Source: Amycolatopsis orientalis DSM 43388
GTDB taxonomy: Bacteria > Actinomycetota > Actinomycetes > Mycobacteriales > Pseudonocardiaceae
Direction of reading: 5' to 3'
Length of the DNA stretch: 50,007 bases
Assembly: GCF_000411975.1 (NCBI RefSeq)
Contig: NZ_ASXG01000066.1
Coordinates: forward strand, 1-50,007
Shown here: in pieces, positions 8,761 through 18,092 of the stretch
How positions within the stretch are numbered: the first letter of the stretch is position 1
How the letters are laid out: each line of letters opens with the position of its first letter
Made by a program: the position numbers and the translations under genes
The notes under the pieces: model-generated
Databases searched by the model: none
What the model saw: only the letters and a program-made list of their open reading frames with translations
What the model was told of the DNA's origin: nothing

Positions 8761-9767
8761 TGGCCGCCCCATTGAACGAGGCCGACCTCGCCGATTCGGC
8801 CGTCGCCGCCACCGAGACCGCGACCGAGCAGCAGGGCGGGAAGTCCTCCAGCCGCGGCAAGCTCGTCGCCCGCCGGTTCTTCCGCAACAAACTGGCGCTG
8901 GCCGGGCTCGTCGTCATCGTGCTGTTCTACGTCCTGGCGTTCACCTACAGCTGGTATTCGCCGTGGGGCTACGACGAACTCGACCCGGCCTCCACGCTGA
9001 TGCCGCCGGACGGCACGCACTGGTTCGGCACCAACCAGATCGGCGGCGACATGTTCGCGCAGACCATGCGCGGGCTGCAGAAGTCGCTCACCATCGGCCT
9101 GCTGGCCGCGCTGTTCTCCACCGGCGTGGCCTCGATCGTCGGCTCCGCGGCCGGGTACTTCGGCGGCTGGACCGACCGGGTGTCGATGTGGGTCGTCGAC
9201 CTGCTGCTGATCCTGCCGCCGTTCCTGATCATCTCGATCCTGTCGCCGGCCTTCCGCGGCAAGACGTGGCTGATCCTGGTCGGCCTGATCGCGCTGTTCC
9301 AGTGGATGATCACCGCCCGCATCGTCCGCGGCATGACGCTGACGCTGCGCGAACGCGAGTTCGTCAAGGCCGCCAAGTTCATGGGCCAGTCCCCGTGGCG
9401 GATCATCTTCAAGCACATCGTGCCGAACATGGCGTCGCTGCTGATCATCGACGCGACGATCAACGTCGGCGTCGCGATCATCATGGAGACGTCGCTGTCG
9501 TTCTTCGGCTTCGGCGTGCAGGCGCCGGACGTTTCGCTGGGCACGCTGATCTCGGCGGGTTCCGACGCGGTCCGGACATTCCCGTGGCTGTTCTACATCC
9601 CGGCCGGCTTCCTCGTGTTCACCGTGCTCGCGGTGAACTTCGTCGGCGACGGCCTGCGCGACGCGCTCGACCCGTCGTCCAGCCGTTCGCGGCGCAAGGA
9701 ACGGAAGCGGATCGAAGAGAAGACCAAGTCGAGCGCCTCGACGCAGACCGTGGGAGCAGAAGCATGA
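8760..9767 (+). CDS. Oligopeptide ABC transporter permease (DppC/OppC type)
   Basis: 335 aa. A polar N-terminal 35 residues precede the conserved [19 protein letters not shown], the first helix of OppC_N proteins. The external loop contains [27 protein letters not shown], and the EAA loop reads [27 protein letters not shown]. Six transmembrane helices in total. The C-terminus is highly charged ([18 protein letters not shown]) and cytosolic. The ATG overlaps the preceding stop, and its own stop overlaps the next start as ATGA, so all three are translated as a unit. Confidence 0.95.
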   Translation: MAAPLNEADLADSAVAATETATEQQGGKSSSRGKLVARRFFRNKLALAGLVVIVLFYVLAFTYSWYSPWGYDELDPASTLMPPDGTHWFGTNQIGGDMFAQTMRGLQKSLTIGLLAALFSTGVASIVGSAAGYFGGWTDRVSMWVVDLLLILPPFLIISILSPAFRGKTWLILVGLIALFQWMITARIVRGMTLTLREREFVKAAKFMGQSPWRIIFKHIVPNMASLLIIDATINVGVAIIMETSLSFFGFGVQAPDVSLGTLISAGSDAVRTFPWLFYIPAGFLVFTVLAVNFVGDGLRDALDPSSSRSRRKERKRIEEKTKSSASTQTVGAEA

Positions 9768-11896
9768 GCGCCGCACTCGAACTGAGCGCGGAAACGGGCA
9801 GGCCGACCGGCACCGTGCTTGAGGTTTCCGACCTCGAAGTGTCCTTCCCGTCCGAGTCCGGCCGCGTGCACGCGGTGCGCGGGCTGAGCTACCAGGTCGC
9901 CGCGGGCGAGGTGCTCGGCATCGTCGGCGAATCCGGTTCCGGCAAGTCGGTTTCGTCGCTCGCGGTGATGGGGCTGCTGCCCCCGCAGGCGCGGGTGTCG
10001 GGCTCGATCCGGTTCCAGGGCAGCGAACTGATCGGCAAGTCCGACACCGAGCTGTCGAAGATCCGCGGCAAGAAGATCTCGATGGTCTTCCAGGACCCGC
10101 TGTCCGCGCTGACCCCGGTGTACACCGTCGGGGCGCAGATCGCCGAAGCGCTGCTGGTGCACGGCAAGGGCACGATCACCAAGCAGCAGGCGAACAACCG
10201 CGCGGTCGAACTGCTCGACCTGGTCGGCATCCCGAACGCGGCGGCGCGGGCGAAAGCGTTCCCGCACGAGTTCTCCGGCGGCATGCGCCAGCGCGCGGTG
10301 ATCGCCATCGCGATCGCCAACGACCCGGACCTGATCATCGCCGACGAGCCGACCACCGCGCTCGACGTGACGGTGCAGGCGCAGGTGCTGGAGGTGCTGA
10401 AGACCGCGCAGGAGGTCACCGGCGCCGGCATCGTGATCATCACCCACGACCTCGGCGTGGTCGCCGGGTTCGCCGACCGGCTGATGGTGATGTACGCCGG
10501 GCGCGCGGTCGAGCAGGGTCCGGTCGAGACGATCTACGCCCAGCCGCGGATGCCGTACACGCTGGGCCTGCTCGGCTCGATCCCCCGCGTCGACGCGCGG
10601 GAGAAGCAGCCGCTGGTGCCGATCGAGGGCCAGCCGCCGTCGCTGGTGAACCTGCCGCGGGGGTGCCCGTTCGCGCCGCGCTGCCCGCTGGCGATCGACG
10701 CCTGCCGCGCGGCCGAGCCGGAACTGTTCACGATCACGCCGGGCAACCCGAACGCGCCGGTCGACACCACGCACCGGGCCGCCTGCATCCGCACCGAGGA
10801 ACTCGGCCGTCCGGAAGCGGACGCGGCCGAGGTCTACGGCGCCGAGGTGATCGAGGAGGCCGCGGTCGCGTCCCTGCCGCGCGCCCAGCGCTCGACCGTG
10901 CTGGACGTGCGGGACCTGCAGAAGCACTACGCGGTCAGCAAGGGCACCGTCTTCAAGCGCAAGGTCGGCACCGTGCGCGCGGTCGACGGGATCACCTTCG
11001 ACATCGTCGAGGGCGAAACCCTGGGCCTGGTGGGCGAATCCGGCTGCGGCAAGTCGACCACGCTGATGGAGATCCTCGAACTGGCGGCCCCCTCGCACGG
11101 TTCGGTCGCGGTGCTCGGCAAGGACGTCGCGAAGCTCGCGGGCAAGGACCGCAAGTCGATCCGCCGCGACCTGCAGGTGGTCTTCCAGGACCCGATGGCC
11201 GCGCTCGACCCGCGGCTGCCGATCGGCGACATCATCGCCGAGCCGATGGTCACGCACGGGTTCTCCAAGGAACGCATCGAGAAGCGGGTGCCGGAGCTGC
11301 TCGGGCTGGTCGGCCTGCGCGCCGAGCACGCCGACCGGTACCCGGCGGAGTTCTCCGGCGGGCAGCGCCAGCGCATCGGCATCGCGCGGGCGCTCGCGCT
11401 GGAGCCGAAGCTGATCGTGCTGGACGAGCCGGTGTCCGCGCTCGACGTGTCGATCCAGGCCGGCGTGATCAACCTGCTGGACGAGCTCAAGGCCAAGCTG
11501 GGCCTGTCGTACCTGTTCGTGGCGCACGACCTGTCGGTGGTCCGGCACATCGCCGACCGCGTGGCGGTGATGTACCTCGGCAAGATCGTGGAGATCGGCG
11601 ACGTCCGCACGGTTTTCGAGGCGCCGCAGCATCCGTACACGCAGGCGCTGCTGTCCGCGATCCCGATCCCGGACCCGGCCAAGGAACGCGAGCGCGGCCG
11701 GATCATCCTCACCGGGGACCTGCCGAGCCCGGCGAATCCGCCGTCGGGCTGCCGGTTCCGCACGCGCTGTTTCGTCTTCTCGCAACTGTCCGAAGAGGAC
11801 AAACGCAAGTGCGTCGACGTCGAGCCTCCGCGCGAGTCCCGTGCGGACGACCACGACGTGGCGTGCCACTACGCCAGAACCCGCGAAGTCGTGTAG
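9764..11896 (+). CDS. Fused DppD-DppF tandem ABC ATPase
   Basis: 710 aa. Two complete oligopeptide ABC ATPase modules lie in one chain. Module 1 (about 20-335) has Walker A GESGSGKS (55-62), signature FSGGMRQR, Walker [13 protein letters not shown] and a C-terminal Cys-containing segment [14 protein letters not shown]. Module 2 (about 380-710) has [30 protein letters not shown] and a second Cys segment, [13 protein letters not shown]. An Ala/Glu-rich linker joins them. The fusion replaces the separate D and F proteins of the classical system, so a single polypeptide can energise the two permeases. ATG at 9764 overlaps the preceding stop (ATGA). Confidence 0.95.
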   Translation: MSAALELSAETGRPTGTVLEVSDLEVSFPSESGRVHAVRGLSYQVAAGEVLGIVGESGSGKSVSSLAVMGLLPPQARVSGSIRFQGSELIGKSDTELSKIRGKKISMVFQDPLSALTPVYTVGAQIAEALLVHGKGTITKQQANNRAVELLDLVGIPNAAARAKAFPHEFSGGMRQRAVIAIAIANDPDLIIADEPTTALDVTVQAQVLEVLKTAQEVTGAGIVIITHDLGVVAGFADRLMVMYAGRAVEQGPVETIYAQPRMPYTLGLLGSIPRVDAREKQPLVPIEGQPPSLVNLPRGCPFAPRCPLAIDACRAAEPELFTITPGNPNAPVDTTHRAACIRTEELGRPEADAAEVYGAEVIEEAAVASLPRAQRSTVLDVRDLQKHYAVSKGTVFKRKVGTVRAVDGITFDIVEGETLGLVGESGCGKSTTLMEILELAAPSHGSVAVLGKDVAKLAGKDRKSIRRDLQVVFQDPMAALDPRLPIGDIIAEPMVTHGFSKERIEKRVPELLGLVGLRAEHADRYPAEFSGGQRQRIGIARALALEPKLIVLDEPVSALDVSIQAGVINLLDELKAKLGLSYLFVAHDLSVVRHIADRVAVMYLGKIVEIGDVRTVFEAPQHPYTQALLSAIPIPDPAKERERGRIILTGDLPSPANPPSGCRFRTRCFVFSQLSEEDKRKCVDVEPPRESRADDHDVACHYARTREVV

Positions 11897-11936
11897 CCAC
11901 GATCCGTTGGCACACCAGGAGAAGGAAGGTAAACAC

Positions 11937-13628
11937 ATGCGACGGAGAATGGCCGCGATCGTGGCCCCCGTTGCCGCTCTGGGGCTCCTGCTCGCCGCTT
12001 GCGGCGGCGGCAGCGGCGGTGGCAGCAACGGCCTGCAGGACACCGGTTCCTCGGGCGTCAAGACCGCCGACATCAACGAGCAGCCGCTGGACAAGCTGAA
12101 GGACGGCGGCGACTTCAAGTGGCCGGTCGACCAGCTGCCGGACAACTGGAACTACTACCAGGTCGACGGCACGGTCCTGGACGGCGCCAACATGTTCGGC
12201 GCGATCCTGCCCTACCCGTTCCCGCAGAACGCGGACGCGACGGTCGGCCTGGACAAGAACTACCTGACCTCGGCCGAGATCGTCAGCAAGGACCCGCAGG
12301 TCATCGAGTACAAGATCAACCCGAAGGCCAAGTGGAGCAACGGGCGCCAGTTCTCCTGGGAGGACTTCGCCGCCATGGCGAAGGCGCTGACCGGCAAGGA
12401 CACCGCCTACCAGGTCTCCAGCACCACCGGCTACGAGGACATCGCCAAGGTCGAGAAGGGCACTGACGACCTCGACGTCAAGGTCACCTTCGCGAAGAAG
12501 TTCGCGGAGTGGAAGTCGCTGTTCTCGCCGCTGTACCCGAAGGAGGCGATGGCCGACGCCAACACCTTCAACAAGGGCTGGGCGCAGAAGGCGCTGATCA
12601 CCGCGGGTCCGTTCAAGATCAAGAGCGTCGACTACACGGCCAAGACCGCGGTGTTCGAGCGCGACCCGAACTGGTGGGGCGAGAAGCCGAAGCTGGACAC
12701 CGTGACCTACAAGGTCGTGGACCGGCCGGCGCTGGCGGACGCGTTCGCCAACGGGCAGATCGACTTCTACCCGCTGAACAACGACATCAACGCGTTCAAG
12801 CGGGCCCAGGCGGACCCGAACGCGGTCGTGCGCCAGTCGGCCTACCCCGACTACACGCACATGACGCTCAACGGCGCGCCGTCCTCGATCCTCGCGGACA
12901 AGGACCTGCGGCTGGCCGTCATGCGCGGCGTCGACACGGTGACCATCGCCAAGTCGATCCTCGGCCAGATGCAGAAGGACACCACGCCGATCGGCAACCA
13001 CCTGTACCTCAAGGGTTCGAAGACCTACGAGGACAACAGCGGCCCGTACAAGTTCGACCAGAACGCGGCCAAGGCGGAGCTGGACAAGCTGGGCTGGAAG
13101 CAGTCCGGCGACCTGCGCGCCAAGGACGGCAAGCAGCTGAAGCTGCGCCTGGTGATCCCGACCGGCACCCCGATCAGCCAGCAGACCGCGCAGATCCTGC
13201 AGTCGCAGCTGAAGGCGATCGGCGTGGGCATCGACATCGTCGCCGTCCCGTCGACCGAGTTCTTCAAGAACTACGTGAACGTCGGCAACTTCGACCTCAC
13301 GCTGTTCCGCTGGATCTCGAACTCGTTCCCGATCGGCGGCAGCAAGGGCATCTACTACCTCGACCCGAAGAACGTCAACCAGAACTACGGCCGGATCGGC
13401 AGCGACAAGGAAAACCAGCTGCTCGACACCGCCGCGCAGGAACTGGACGACACGAAGCGGGCCGCGGACATCAACGCCGCGGACAAGGAGATCTGGGCGC
13501 TGGGCCACCAGCTTCCGATCTTCCAGTCGGTCGGTGCGTTCGCCGTCCGCAAGACGGTGGCCAACTACGGTTCGCCGGGCTACGCGAACAACCCGTACGA
13601 CTACCCCAAGATCGGGTTCATGAAGTAA
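11937..13628 (+). CDS. Peptide-binding lipoprotein of the ABC transporter
   Basis: 563 aa, SBP_bac_5 family receptor. A lipoprotein signal peptide ends in LLLAAC with the lipid-modified Cys at 22, followed by a Gly/Ser linker. The mature part has the usual features: DNWNYYQVDGTV, the INPKAKWSNGRQFSWEDF block that corresponds to the family signature, AGPFKIKS, and a C-terminal SVGAFAVRKTVANYG. ATG at 11937 has GAGAAGGAAGG upstream. Last gene of the operon, 40 bases after the ATPase and before a strong terminator. The cargo is exported across the membrane and anchored outside, where it captures peptides for the BC-DF complex. Confidence 0.95.
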   Translation: MRRRMAAIVAPVAALGLLLAACGGGSGGGSNGLQDTGSSGVKTADINEQPLDKLKDGGDFKWPVDQLPDNWNYYQVDGTVLDGANMFGAILPYPFPQNADATVGLDKNYLTSAEIVSKDPQVIEYKINPKAKWSNGRQFSWEDFAAMAKALTGKDTAYQVSSTTGYEDIAKVEKGTDDLDVKVTFAKKFAEWKSLFSPLYPKEAMADANTFNKGWAQKALITAGPFKIKSVDYTAKTAVFERDPNWWGEKPKLDTVTYKVVDRPALADAFANGQIDFYPLNNDINAFKRAQADPNAVVRQSAYPDYTHMTLNGAPSSILADKDLRLAVMRGVDTVTIAKSILGQMQKDTTPIGNHLYLKGSKTYEDNSGPYKFDQNAAKAELDKLGWKQSGDLRAKDGKQLKLRLVIPTGTPISQQTAQILQSQLKAIGVGIDIVAVPSTEFFKNYVNVGNFDLTLFRWISNSFPIGGSKGIYYLDPKNVNQNYGRIGSDKENQLLDTAAQELDDTKRAADINAADKEIWALGHQLPIFQSVGAFAVRKTVANYGSPGYANNPYDYPKIGFMK

Positions 13629-13648
13629 TCCTCCCGCAGCGGGAAGCG

Positions 13649-13688
13649 AAGGAGCGGCGCGGACTCCCCGCGCCGCTCCTTCCTTTTT
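13649..13688 (+). terminator. Terminator of the peptide transporter operon
   Basis: AAGGAGCGGCGCGG (13649-13662) pairs perfectly with CCGCGCCGCTCCTT (13668-13681) around a 5-base loop. A T-rich run ending in TTTTT follows. This is the clearest intrinsic terminator in the window. Confidence 0.95.
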
Positions 13689-13708
13689 GGACAGTTAAGG
13701 TGAGCCTT

Positions 13709-14644
13709 GTGCGAAATTTCCTGCGATTGCGGCCGGTGCGGCACATCCTGGTGACGAGTGCGGTCGTGTTCGTCGCGTGCGCCGCGGTGTTCGTGGTGCA
13801 GCTGCTGGAGTTCGACAGCGCGCGACCGCGGCTGCAGGGACTCACCGCGAACGCGACCGGAATCGTCGCGCGGGTCGACGACGCCACCGTCACGGTCCGG
13901 TTCCCGGTGCCGAACCAGCCCGAGGCGAGCGCGGCGGTCGAGCTGGACACTAGTCCCCCGCCGCTGGGCGCGAAGGTCCCGGTGCGCTATGACCCGTCGG
14001 CCCCTTCGCGGGCGGTCACGACCGGCGCTTCGGCTTTGGTGACCGCCGACCGTGCCTCGACCTATGCCACGGTCACCGTGGTCGCGGTGCTCGCGATGCT
14101 CGGGGTGAACGGATTCCTGCTTTTCACGCGCTTCGTGCAGCCCTCTCGCCGCAAGGCGGGGGCTTCGGTCCCGATGCGCCGGGTGAAGGTGCAGCGCGGT
14201 TTGCTGACCCGGTCGTGGCTGGAGACCGACACCGCGACGCCTCGCTGGATCCCGGTGTACTTCTCGCCGACGCTGATCGGCCTGCCGTCGCCTTCCCGAG
14301 TCGAGGTGCTGGGCGACCTGCGCACGGACCGCCATGTCGCGGTCCGGATCGACGACGAGGTGCTGTACCCGGCGGGCTCGGTGCGCACGGGCGAACCTCG
14401 CGGCCGTCGCCTGGACAACCCTGCCGAGCCGGACGAGGAACGCGCAGTCGCCGCCGCCACGCCGGTACGGCTCGCCCGGCAGTTCCGGGCTGACCTGCCG
14501 GTGCTGGCGGTCGCCCCGGTGGTGGGAGCGTTCTGGGCGCTGGTCGACGGGAGCGGTTTCGCGGGCTGGCTGACGGTCAGCGTGCTGATCGCGGCGTTCG
14601 GATTCTGGTGGGCCGCGCTGCGCGGCTCGGACCCGTCACTCTGA
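13709..14644 (+). CDS. Membrane protein resembling DUF3592 proteins
   Basis: 311 aa. A first transmembrane helix lies at about residues 12-33 (HILVTSAVVFVACAAVFVVQ). An extracytoplasmic beta-rich segment of about 80 residues follows (TANATGIVARVDDATVTVRFPVPN ... PVRYDPSAP), then a second helix near 125-145. A cytosolic domain precedes two more helices close to the C-terminus (VLAVAPVVGAFWALVDG and LTVSVLIAAFGFWWAAL). The TG-V-RFPVPN ... G-KVPVRYDPSxP layout is that of DUF3592-type proteins, but I do not assign a function. GTG at 13709 was chosen because AAGGTGAG lies 6-8 bases upstream; the GTG at 13700 lacks spacing. Convergent with the next gene, overlapping by nine bases. Confidence 0.8.
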   Translation: MRNFLRLRPVRHILVTSAVVFVACAAVFVVQLLEFDSARPRLQGLTANATGIVARVDDATVTVRFPVPNQPEASAAVELDTSPPPLGAKVPVRYDPSAPSRAVTTGASALVTADRASTYATVTVVAVLAMLGVNGFLLFTRFVQPSRRKAGASVPMRRVKVQRGLLTRSWLETDTATPRWIPVYFSPTLIGLPSPSRVEVLGDLRTDRHVAVRIDDEVLYPAGSVRTGEPRGRRLDNPAEPDEERAVAAATPVRLARQFRADLPVLAVAPVVGAFWALVDGSGFAGWLTVSVLIAAFGFWWAALRGSDPSL

Positions 14645-15607
14645 CTCCAGCGCCGCCAGGATCTCGGCCAAATCGGCGTACGTCTCCTCCACCTCGCGCT
14701 CCTTGAGCCGCTGCCGCTCCAGCCGCACAGCGCCGACATGACGGGCCTCGTAGTACAACGCCCGCCGCCGCGCCGACGGAGACTCGTCGGGCTGTCCGTA
14801 GGTGTCCCAGAACCAATCCCGTCTCGAGCCCGTTTTCACCGAGGCCATGCGGATCGTCCAGTCCGCCGCCGGGTCTCCCCACCAGCTGCGGTCGTGGTCG
14901 AACACTCCGACGATCTCCAGCGACGGCCTCAGCATCACGTTCACGTGCCACAGGTCCCCGTGCAGCAGGCGCGGTTCGGTGATCTCGTCGAGCAGCGCGG
15001 CGTCGCGCTTCGCCCAGGCGGCCACCGCGCGCAGGTCGGATGCGTCGAGGCCGAGGTCTTCGACGTCCGCGGCGTTGTCCTCGAAGTACGCGACCAGCGC
15101 TTCGCTCCAGGTCGAGTAATGCGGCCCGGCCACCCGGCCGAAGCCGGGTCCGCGCACGTCGTGGATGGCGCGGGTGATTTCGCCGAGCTGGTGGAAGTAC
15201 GGCGTTCGCTGCTCCGGTTCGAAGCCAGACAGGATCTCCGGACCGGGCTGGCCGGGCAGAACCGCCTGCAGCACGTAATCACGGCCGATGACCTGGTGGG
15301 TGAAGTCGGCGGCGAGCGTGCGCGGCATCAGCGGGGCGATCGGCGCGAAGTACGGCGCGGCCAGGTATTCGTTGCGCATGAACTGGGGCTCGATCCGGGT
15401 CTGCCGCGCCGGTTCCGGGGCGACGCGCAGGATCGCCGGGCCGTCGGCCAGCTCCACCCGGTACGTGTTGTTGTAGCCGCCCCAGCCGATTTCGACCGCG
15501 GACCGCACGCTCGAGCCGAGCGCGCGACGGCAGAGCAGTTCGATCTGGTCCGCGGTGAGGGGCTGCTGGAACGCGTCCGGGGGCCGGTCTTTCGGCTGGA
15601 AGTCCAC
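14636..15607 (-). CDS. Phosphotransferase of the APH/choline kinase family
   Basis: 323 aa, protein-kinase-like fold. The N-lobe has GWGGYNNTYRVELADGPAILRV (41-62), and an acidic residue pair lies in the helix that follows. The catalytic loop reads LLHGDLWHVNVM (214-225) with Asp 218 and Asn 223. The DFG-equivalent reads VFDHDRSWWGDPAADW (237-252). These are the motifs of aminoglycoside phosphotransferase-like and fructosamine/choline kinase-like enzymes; the substrate cannot be read from the sequence, and antibiotic resistance should not be assumed. GTG at 15607 has GCAGGA upstream. Its last nine bases overlap the end of the opposing membrane-protein gene. Confidence 0.9.
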   Translation of the reverse strand: MDFQPKDRPPDAFQQPLTADQIELLCRRALGSSVRSAVEIGWGGYNNTYRVELADGPAILRVAPEPARQTRIEPQFMRNEYLAAPYFAPIAPLMPRTLAADFTHQVIGRDYVLQAVLPGQPGPEILSGFEPEQRTPYFHQLGEITRAIHDVRGPGFGRVAGPHYSTWSEALVAYFEDNAADVEDLGLDASDLRAVAAWAKRDAALLDEITEPRLLHGDLWHVNVMLRPSLEIVGVFDHDRSWWGDPAADWTIRMASVKTGSRRDWFWDTYGQPDESPSARRRALYYEARHVGAVRLERQRLKEREVEETYADLAEILAALESE

Positions 15608-15628
15608 CCGGGCATCCTGCCACTCCGC

Positions 15629-16012
15629 TCAGGACAGCACGAATCCTTTACGGCTCAGCGAATCCTCGATGCGCAGCCGTTCGAGATCGCGGTCGGCTCC
15701 CTCGCGCAAGCCGTCGAGCCGGTGCGCTACCCCGACCTCGCGGCAGGCGGTGACGAGGAGTGCGTCATACGCCTGCCGGGTGCCGATCCGGCGCGCGGCG
15801 GGCGTTCCGGAGGGAAGTTCCGCGAGCGTCCGGCGCACCCGGCGCAGGTCGGCGGCCACCTGCTCCACCGGCGGTTCGGACGGCACCGGAGCGGCGTGCC
15901 GGCGGCGCACCCAGCGGCAGAGGGCCGGTACCCGGAGGGCAGCCCAGAACAACGCCGAGGGTGCCACGCTGACCACGGCGAACAGCAGAACCGGACCGGC
16001 CGCCATGCTCAC
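15629..16012 (-). CDS. Small membrane-anchored protein, unknown function
   Basis: 127 aa. A single hydrophobic helix spans about residues 6-30 (GPVLLFAVVSVAPSALFWAAL). The rest is soluble and helical, with EQVAADLRRVRRTLAELP, a central TRQAYDALLVTACREVGV and a C-terminal DRDLERLRIEDSLSRKGF. I do not recognise a named family. GTG at 16012 was chosen; an ATG two codons in is also possible. It starts four bases after the stop of the preceding gene and is the last of three tightly packed membrane genes read leftward, which suggests they act together. Confidence 0.72.
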   Translation of the reverse strand: MSMAAGPVLLFAVVSVAPSALFWAALRVPALCRWVRRRHAAPVPSEPPVEQVAADLRRVRRTLAELPSGTPAARRIGTRQAYDALLVTACREVGVAHRLDGLREGADRDLERLRIEDSLSRKGFVLS

Positions 16013-16016
16013 GAGT

Positions 16017-16220
16017 TTAGCCGCGGCGGCGTTTGCGCGCCTGGTTCGCGAACAGCACCGCGACCCCGGCGCCGAGCAGGACGACGCTGGCGATGACGTG
16101 CAGGTGCGGCGGCAGCAGATGCAGCTGGACGAACCAGCTCGGGTGCTCTGCCCCGGCCAGCCGGTTGATCAGCCCGCCCCCGCCTTGCACCACGAGGAGT
16201 ATCCCGACCAGCTCGATCAT
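16017..16220 (-). CDS. Small two-helix membrane protein
   Basis: 67 aa. Two hydrophobic segments, about 2-20 (IELVGILLVVQGGGGLIN) and 38-58 (LHVIASVVLLGAGVAVLFA), separated by HPSWFVQLHLLPPH, and a basic end NQARKRRRG that should face the cytosol. Function unknown. The ATG overlaps the stop of the upstream gene as ATGA, so translational coupling is likely. Without that overlap and the clean neighbours, a gene this short would be hard to call. Confidence 0.75.
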   Translation of the reverse strand: MIELVGILLVVQGGGGLINRLAGAEHPSWFVQLHLLPPHLHVIASVVLLGAGVAVLFANQARKRRRG

Positions 16221-16786
16221 CGCGACACTTCTTTTTTCGACCCGGACGAGCCGAAGATCTCCTGCCACAGCGGGCCGAAGACGAACCACAGGCCGGTCAG
16301 CGTGCCCAGCCGCGGCAGCCAGCCCCACAACGGCTCGACGCGGCCGGAATCGCCGACCACTGCGATCGCGAGCAGCAGCAGTCCGGCGCTGAGCGCGGAC
16401 GCCAGCACGCACTTGCCCCATTCGCGCCACTCCTTGCGGGCCTTCGCGCGGCCGGTCAGCTTCTCCGGCCGCGGCCCGCCGGCGAACCGGTGCGCGAACC
16501 GGGCGTCGGCCCACTCCACCATCGACGGCCCGAAGACCACCGAGAAGCCCATGTACACCGCGGCCAGCCCGTGCGTCACGTTCGGCTTCGCGCCGTTCAT
16601 CAGGTCGATCACGGTGATCACCAGCAGCACCAGGTCGACCGCCGGCACCAGCGCCAGCAGCACGGTGCTGGCCTTCTGCTTGCGCAGCGCGTACCGGGTC
16701 AGCAGCCCGGCCGCGATGAAGACCCAGAACCCGATCTCGCACGCCACGATGGCGACGGTCATCGGGCTGGTCAGAATCTCGTCCAT
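16217..16786 (-). CDS. Integral membrane protein, unknown function
   Basis: 189 aa with about five membrane segments: residues 9-29 (MTVAIVACEIGFWVFIAAGLL), 40-62, 70-90, and two in the second half (ASALSAGLLLLAIAVVG and LGTLTGLWFVFGPLWQEIF). A cytosolic loop PRPEKLTGRAKARKEWREWGK separates the halves. ATG at 16786 (MDEILTSP) has GTGAGG upstream; an earlier ATG pair near 16852 has no binding site. First gene of the leftward three-gene set, divergent from the sensor kinase. No function is assigned. Confidence 0.8.
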   Translation of the reverse strand: MDEILTSPMTVAIVACEIGFWVFIAAGLLTRYALRKQKASTVLLALVPAVDLVLLVITVIDLMNGAKPNVTHGLAAVYMGFSVVFGPSMVEWADARFAHRFAGGPRPEKLTGRAKARKEWREWGKCVLASALSAGLLLLAIAVVGDSGRVEPLWGWLPRLGTLTGLWFVFGPLWQEIFGSSGSKKEVSR

Positions 16787-16895
16787 GGCCTCACTGTCGC
16801 GGGCGACGGCCACCGCGCGCGTCAGCGGACGGCACGATCGAGGGGTCATCATTTCGTAGGACGACCGGGGCGCCGCGGTGTGCTGTCATGGTCGG

Positions 16896-18092
16896 GTGCG
16901 CCTGCGAGATCTGCGCTCGGCCCTCCCCCGGCCGCGCGAACTGCCGCCGTGGCAGCAGAACGGCCTCATCGCGCTCGCGGTGTTCGCCGGCGGCGCCATG
17001 CTCTACCTCACCGACAGCCATCGCCTGCTGCCGAGCGGCGACCCGTTTCCGCTCTGGATCCGGTTCGCCGAACTCGGCGCGGTCTGCCTGGCCACGTTCC
17101 TGCGCCGGCACGTGCCGTGGGGACTGCTGGTCGCCACCGCGATCGTCGGCGTCGACGTCGCGCTGGGCCTGTCGCTGCCGATCGCCGTCGCGTACACGGA
17201 TTTCCTGTACTCCGCGATGCTGTACGGCTCCCGCTGGACGACCCGGGTGCTGGTCGGGGTGACCGCGACGATCACGCTCACCGTGCTGTTCGTGTTCCTG
17301 GCCGTGGCGGGCTGGCGGACGGCCGCGCTGGGCGCGTTCAGCATGTTGTCGTTCCTGCTCGTCCCGGTGTGGTGGGGGGCGAATGTGCGCCAGCAGAGCG
17401 ACATCGCGGCCTCCGAACGCGCCAACGCCGAACAGCTCGCGACGATCGCCGCGCTGGACCGGCGGGCGGCGGTGGCGGCCGAACGCGCGCGGATGGCCCG
17501 CGACCTGCACGACGTCGTCGCCGGGCATTTGTCAGCCATCGCCATCCAGTCGGAGGCGGCGCTGTCCATGGCGGACGATCCGAAGACCGCGCAAACGGTT
17601 CTCGTCGCGGTGCGAGAGAACAGCGTGCGCGCACTGGAGGAAATGCGCGCGATGATCGGCCTGTTGCGTTCGGAATCCGCGGAGGACGAGGTGACCGCCC
17701 CGGCCCGGCTGGCCGAACTGGCCCGGCTGGTGGAATCGGCGCGGGCGGCGGGCATGACGGTGACCGTGGATTCCACTGTGGACGAAGGACTCGCGTTGCC
17801 GACCGCGGTCGACCTCACCGCGTACCGGATCGCGCAGGAGTCGCTGACGAATGCGGTCAAACACGCGCCGGGCGGAGAGGTGACTGTGCGGCTGCGAGTG
17901 GCCGACGGCACGCTGAGTGTCGAAATCGGCAATGAACTGCTCGGCGCGCCGCCGCAGTCCGACAGCGGCGGACACGGTTTGCTGAGCATGCGCGAGCGCG
18001 CGCACGCCGTCGGCGGCACCCTGCGAGCAGGTCCGTCCGGGCCGCGCTGGCTGGTCCACGCTGAACTTCCCCTCGCCGGAGAGCCGTCATGA
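16896..18092 (+). CDS. NarL-type sensor histidine kinase
   Basis: 398 aa. A membrane domain at about residues 20-165 contains five or six helices in pairs. The HisKA_3 helix reads AAERARMARDLHDVVAGHLS with phospho-accepting His 205. The HATPase_c part has AYRIAQESLTNAVKHAPG (N box) and GHGLLSMRERAHAVGG (G box). This domain order and the LHDVVAGHLS phrase are those of the DesK/NarX-like kinases that pair with LuxR-type regulators. GTG at 16896 was preferred to one six codons earlier; neither has a clear binding site. The stop overlaps the regulator ATG (ATGA). The signal sensed is unknown. Confidence 0.92.
   Translation: MRLRDLRSALPRPRELPPWQQNGLIALAVFAGGAMLYLTDSHRLLPSGDPFPLWIRFAELGAVCLATFLRRHVPWGLLVATAIVGVDVALGLSLPIAVAYTDFLYSAMLYGSRWTTRVLVGVTATITLTVLFVFLAVAGWRTAALGAFSMLSFLLVPVWWGANVRQQSDIAASERANAEQLATIAALDRRAAVAAERARMARDLHDVVAGHLSAIAIQSEAALSMADDPKTAQTVLVAVRENSVRALEEMRAMIGLLRSESAEDEVTAPARLAELARLVESARAAGMTVTVDSTVDEGLALPTAVDLTAYRIAQESLTNAVKHAPGGEVTVRLRVADGTLSVEIGNELLGAPPQSDSGGHGLLSMRERAHAVGGTLRAGPSGPRWLVHAELPLAGEPS

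Noticed and set aside
14636..15607. Aminoglycoside resistance gene
   Set aside because: The fold is APH-like, but this superfamily covers many kinases, and no resistance-specific feature is visible.
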